The position numbers were made by a program, and so were the translations under genes. A DNA stretch of 64,000 nucleotides from Cavia porcellus (taxonomy: Eukaryota; Chordata; Mammalia; Rodentia; Caviidae), in contig NW_026947493.1 in NCBI RefSeq assembly GCF_034190915.1, positions 44,634,501 to 44,698,500 of the forward strand, written 5' to 3'. Of this stretch, positions 61,730-64,000 are shown in pieces. Position 1 is the first letter of the stretch. Each line of letters opens with the position of its first letter. Below the pieces are notes generated by a model, which was not told the DNA's origin, ran no database searches, and saw only the letters and a list, made by a program, of their open reading frames with translations.

Positions 61730-62345
61730 TTTATGGAATACAAAGTAATATAGTAATTTGAATACGATATGGAATAACTTTGTTAAATGAATTGATATCT
61801 ATCACCTCAAATATTTTTGTAGTGAAAACATTTGCAATTTTTTCCAATTATTTTGAAAATTGCAACACACTATTATCAAGATATTCCCCATAATGTGCAA
61901 TAGATCTCACACACACAAAAAAACTGGTTTCTCCTTTCTGAGGTTTTGTATCTGCTGATCATTAAATTCGCTTGCCTTTGTAACCACCATTCTATTCTCT
62001 GCTTCTATTGTTTTAAATGTTTTAAATTCCATGTACAACTGAGAACAAGTGCCGTCTTTCTGTGCCTTAATTGCTCCACTCACCATAAAGTCCTCCAGTT
62101 CCATCCACATTGTTGCAAGTAACAGAACCCCTTTAATTTTTAAACCTGAGTAGCATCCAATTATGTATATATACTACATTTCCTTATCCATTCTTACTTG
62201 ATGAACAATCACATTCATCTCATAACTGAGCCTATTGTGAACAAAACACTTTTACTGAATGTGGAGATACAGATTCTCTTCAATAAACTAATTTCAATTT
62301 GTTCAGTAAACACTCAGAAGTCGGATTGCTGAGTCCATTTTTTAG
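61730..62345 (-). mobile_element. Old L1 3'-UTR fragment
   Basis: AACCACCATTCTATTCTCTG, CTCCAGTTCCATCCACATTG, ATTATGTATATATACTACAT and GAAGTCGGATTGCTGAGTCC are antisense L1M 3' UTR blocks. Confidence 0.75.
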
Positions 62346-62970
62346 GTCTTTGTCAAGTACACCAACATTTTGCTACAAAAAGAAAAATAGAGATATAGCT
62401 TTCTTCTCTGTCACATTTTTTAAAAGAAATTTTTGAAGAATCCAGAAAAGAGATCTATTGGAATATATTTAAATAAAGTCCTTCTCCAAAACAGAAGATG
62501 GATTTAATAATCCAACAAGTCCTCATATAGCCTTGTATTTCTAAAATTTATTCAATGTCCATTTATCCTAAACTATTATATGATGTAAAATTTTCAAACC
62601 TTTTGGAGTTACATGACATGAAACTGTATCTGATGCACAGATAGCTTTGTTATTTCACTTAGTACCAACACTTCATGTTTACTATTAGAATTAATTTATA
62701 ATTAATTCTATCTTTTTTGTTTATTCTAGCTTAATAATAGTGTTGTAATTAAAAAGTATTATCAAAGACAAGTGAGTATTGCCTGAATATCCAGCTAAGA
62801 ATCTGTGAAATTCTTTGAATTTTTCCTTTCTAGGCAGATGGCAAGCTTGTATGGTGCCAATTCTTTTTATCAGGGGCATACACATAGGAAAAGCCCTGTC
62901 CAGGACTATAATAATTTATACATCATCTATTTGTTGATTCTTCATGCCTGCAGTGTGGAGAATTGGAAAG

Positions 62971-63015
<45 letters not shown>

Positions 63016-63798
63016 CAAGAGTTATTGGTCTGCAGTCTGCATAAACATCAACTAATCAGACACTTCAGCCAAGTTCCCATCTTTCACAAAATGATGATAC
63101 ATAAAATGACATAAGGTGCTTAAAATAATTCCTGGCATATAGTAGCATTTAATATATGCTAACTTTTTCTGATCAACATTTCCTTTGTCTTTTTCCATGA
63201 CAATTACATTTCTGTGAAAATCAATTCCTAGAAAAATAAGACTCTTCCTCATTTGTTTGTATATCAGAAGTATTTTTTAAGAAAATCAGTTTTTAAGTCT
63301 CAGCCCAAATGTCATTCAAAATATCAACTAGTGGCTAACATCATGATTATTAGAAATGTCTAGACTAGCGTCTTAGAACACAGGCTACACATTATGAGCA
63401 GACTTTCTCTCATTTTTTTCCCAGTGTTTCAGTAAAAGAGATAGTGGCAAAAACAAGTTTCACAAACCTTAGAGTGTGTCTGTGTTTTTATACTGCTGCT
63501 GGTCTGAAGGTCCTTTCATCTATTAGGACCCATCAGCTGGAGAAATCACTGTGGAAGGTATGAGCAAGAAATCTTCCATATAGGCCATGAACTTGGATGT
63601 ACCTGGAAAAGTGAGCATGATTGTGCTAGGTGGTGTTAAAAAGGAGGAGTGGATGGGGTTTATGCAAAGTTCAGGTGATAGAGAAACAGGGGCCCGTTGG
63701 AGCAGTGCTACACTGACAATCCTTACATTCTCTTTTAGGAGGACCTCTGAATCTACCTTTGCTAATAATGGCCACAATGGCAATAAAACACACTAATG
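62346..63798. other. Intergenic DNA
   Basis: Holds the TA microsatellite. 63480-63780 is GC-richer and unassigned. No gene supported. Confidence 0.35.
62974..63014 (+). repeat. TA dinucleotide microsatellite
   Basis: About 20 TA units. Confidence 0.95.
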
Positions 63799-63800
63799 GG

Positions 63801-63883
63801 GGCTGGGGGTTTAGCTCAGTGGCATAAGCACCTGCCTTGCAAGCAGGCAGTCATGAGTTCGGTCCCTGATACCAATAAAAAAA
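63801..63883 (+). mobile_element. Very young ID-type SINE
   Basis: GGCTGGGGGTTTAGCTCAGT, GGCATAAGCACCTGCC, TTGCAAGCAGGCAG, a B box at GAGTTCGGTCC, then an A-rich tail. The 19-bp duplication AATAAAACACACTAATGGG is exact at 63782-63800 and 63884-63902, the longest perfect one in the window. Confidence 0.97.
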
Positions 63884-64000
63884 AATAAAACACACTAATG
63901 GGTTAAACACAAAAAAGAGCAAGTGGAAGGGTGGTGATGGAACTAAAGCTCTTCGAGTGCTGTGGAAAGGACAGACAGCTGTGCCAACACCTCAGCATCT

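Noticed and set aside
63801..63883. Functional tRNA-Ala gene
   Set aside because: The anticodon arm folds, but the acceptor stem does not pair. The A-rich tail and the target-site duplication identify a retroposed ID SINE.

Overview
This window looks like nuclear DNA from a rodent. It is AT-rich and intron-dominated. It carries both 7SL-derived B1-type SINEs and tRNA-derived ID-type SINEs, several MaLR/ERVL-type LTRs, old L1 3' ends, MIR and MER5 relics, and CA/GA/TA microsatellites. B1 together with ID points to Rodentia. The youngest ID copies have a subfamily sequence (GGCATAAGC followed by a CCTGC/GCAGG stem) unlike the murine form as I know it, so a non-murine lineage is likely, but I cannot name the species.

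The only protein-coding gene I can support runs left to right from 7761 to about 44485. It is the 3' part of one gene: five exons (7761-7827, 8055-8245, 29488-29590, 38395-38462, and 43569 to the stop at 43614) with consensus splice sites, one continuous reading frame and compatible phases. Together they encode about 157 C-terminal residues. A probable 3' UTR follows, with AATAAA at 44461. The introns are about 0.2, 21, 9 and 5 kb. I do not recognise the protein with certainty. ANKFN1 (the NMF9/Wide-awake family) is a low-confidence guess. The upstream exons lie outside the window, and 44.5-64 kb shows no gene.

The largest mobile element is in the 9 kb intron: a minus-strand, L1-derived element of about 3.5 kb (30485-33958) bounded by a 16-bp target-site duplication. 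It has an L1-type 5' region and a recognisable but broken ORF1. It has no ORF2. Its 3' region instead holds a strongly degenerate tandem repeat. This is the layout of a HAL1 ('half-L1') element and is the most interesting thing in the window.

Other structure includes an MLT1-like LTR split by an L1 3' end (60.1-60.9 kb), a B1 split by an ID with a clean target-site duplication (61.5-61.7 kb), a very young ID copy near the right edge (63.8 kb), a MaLR LTR with a long GA tract (47.5 kb), and two related ERVL-type LTRs in the same orientation (8.9 and 14.1 kb). Repeat families were assigned by eye from remembered consensus features. Boundaries are approximate except where a target-site duplication is given. 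I saw no bacterial-type operon, CRISPR array, non-coding RNA gene or intact viral gene.
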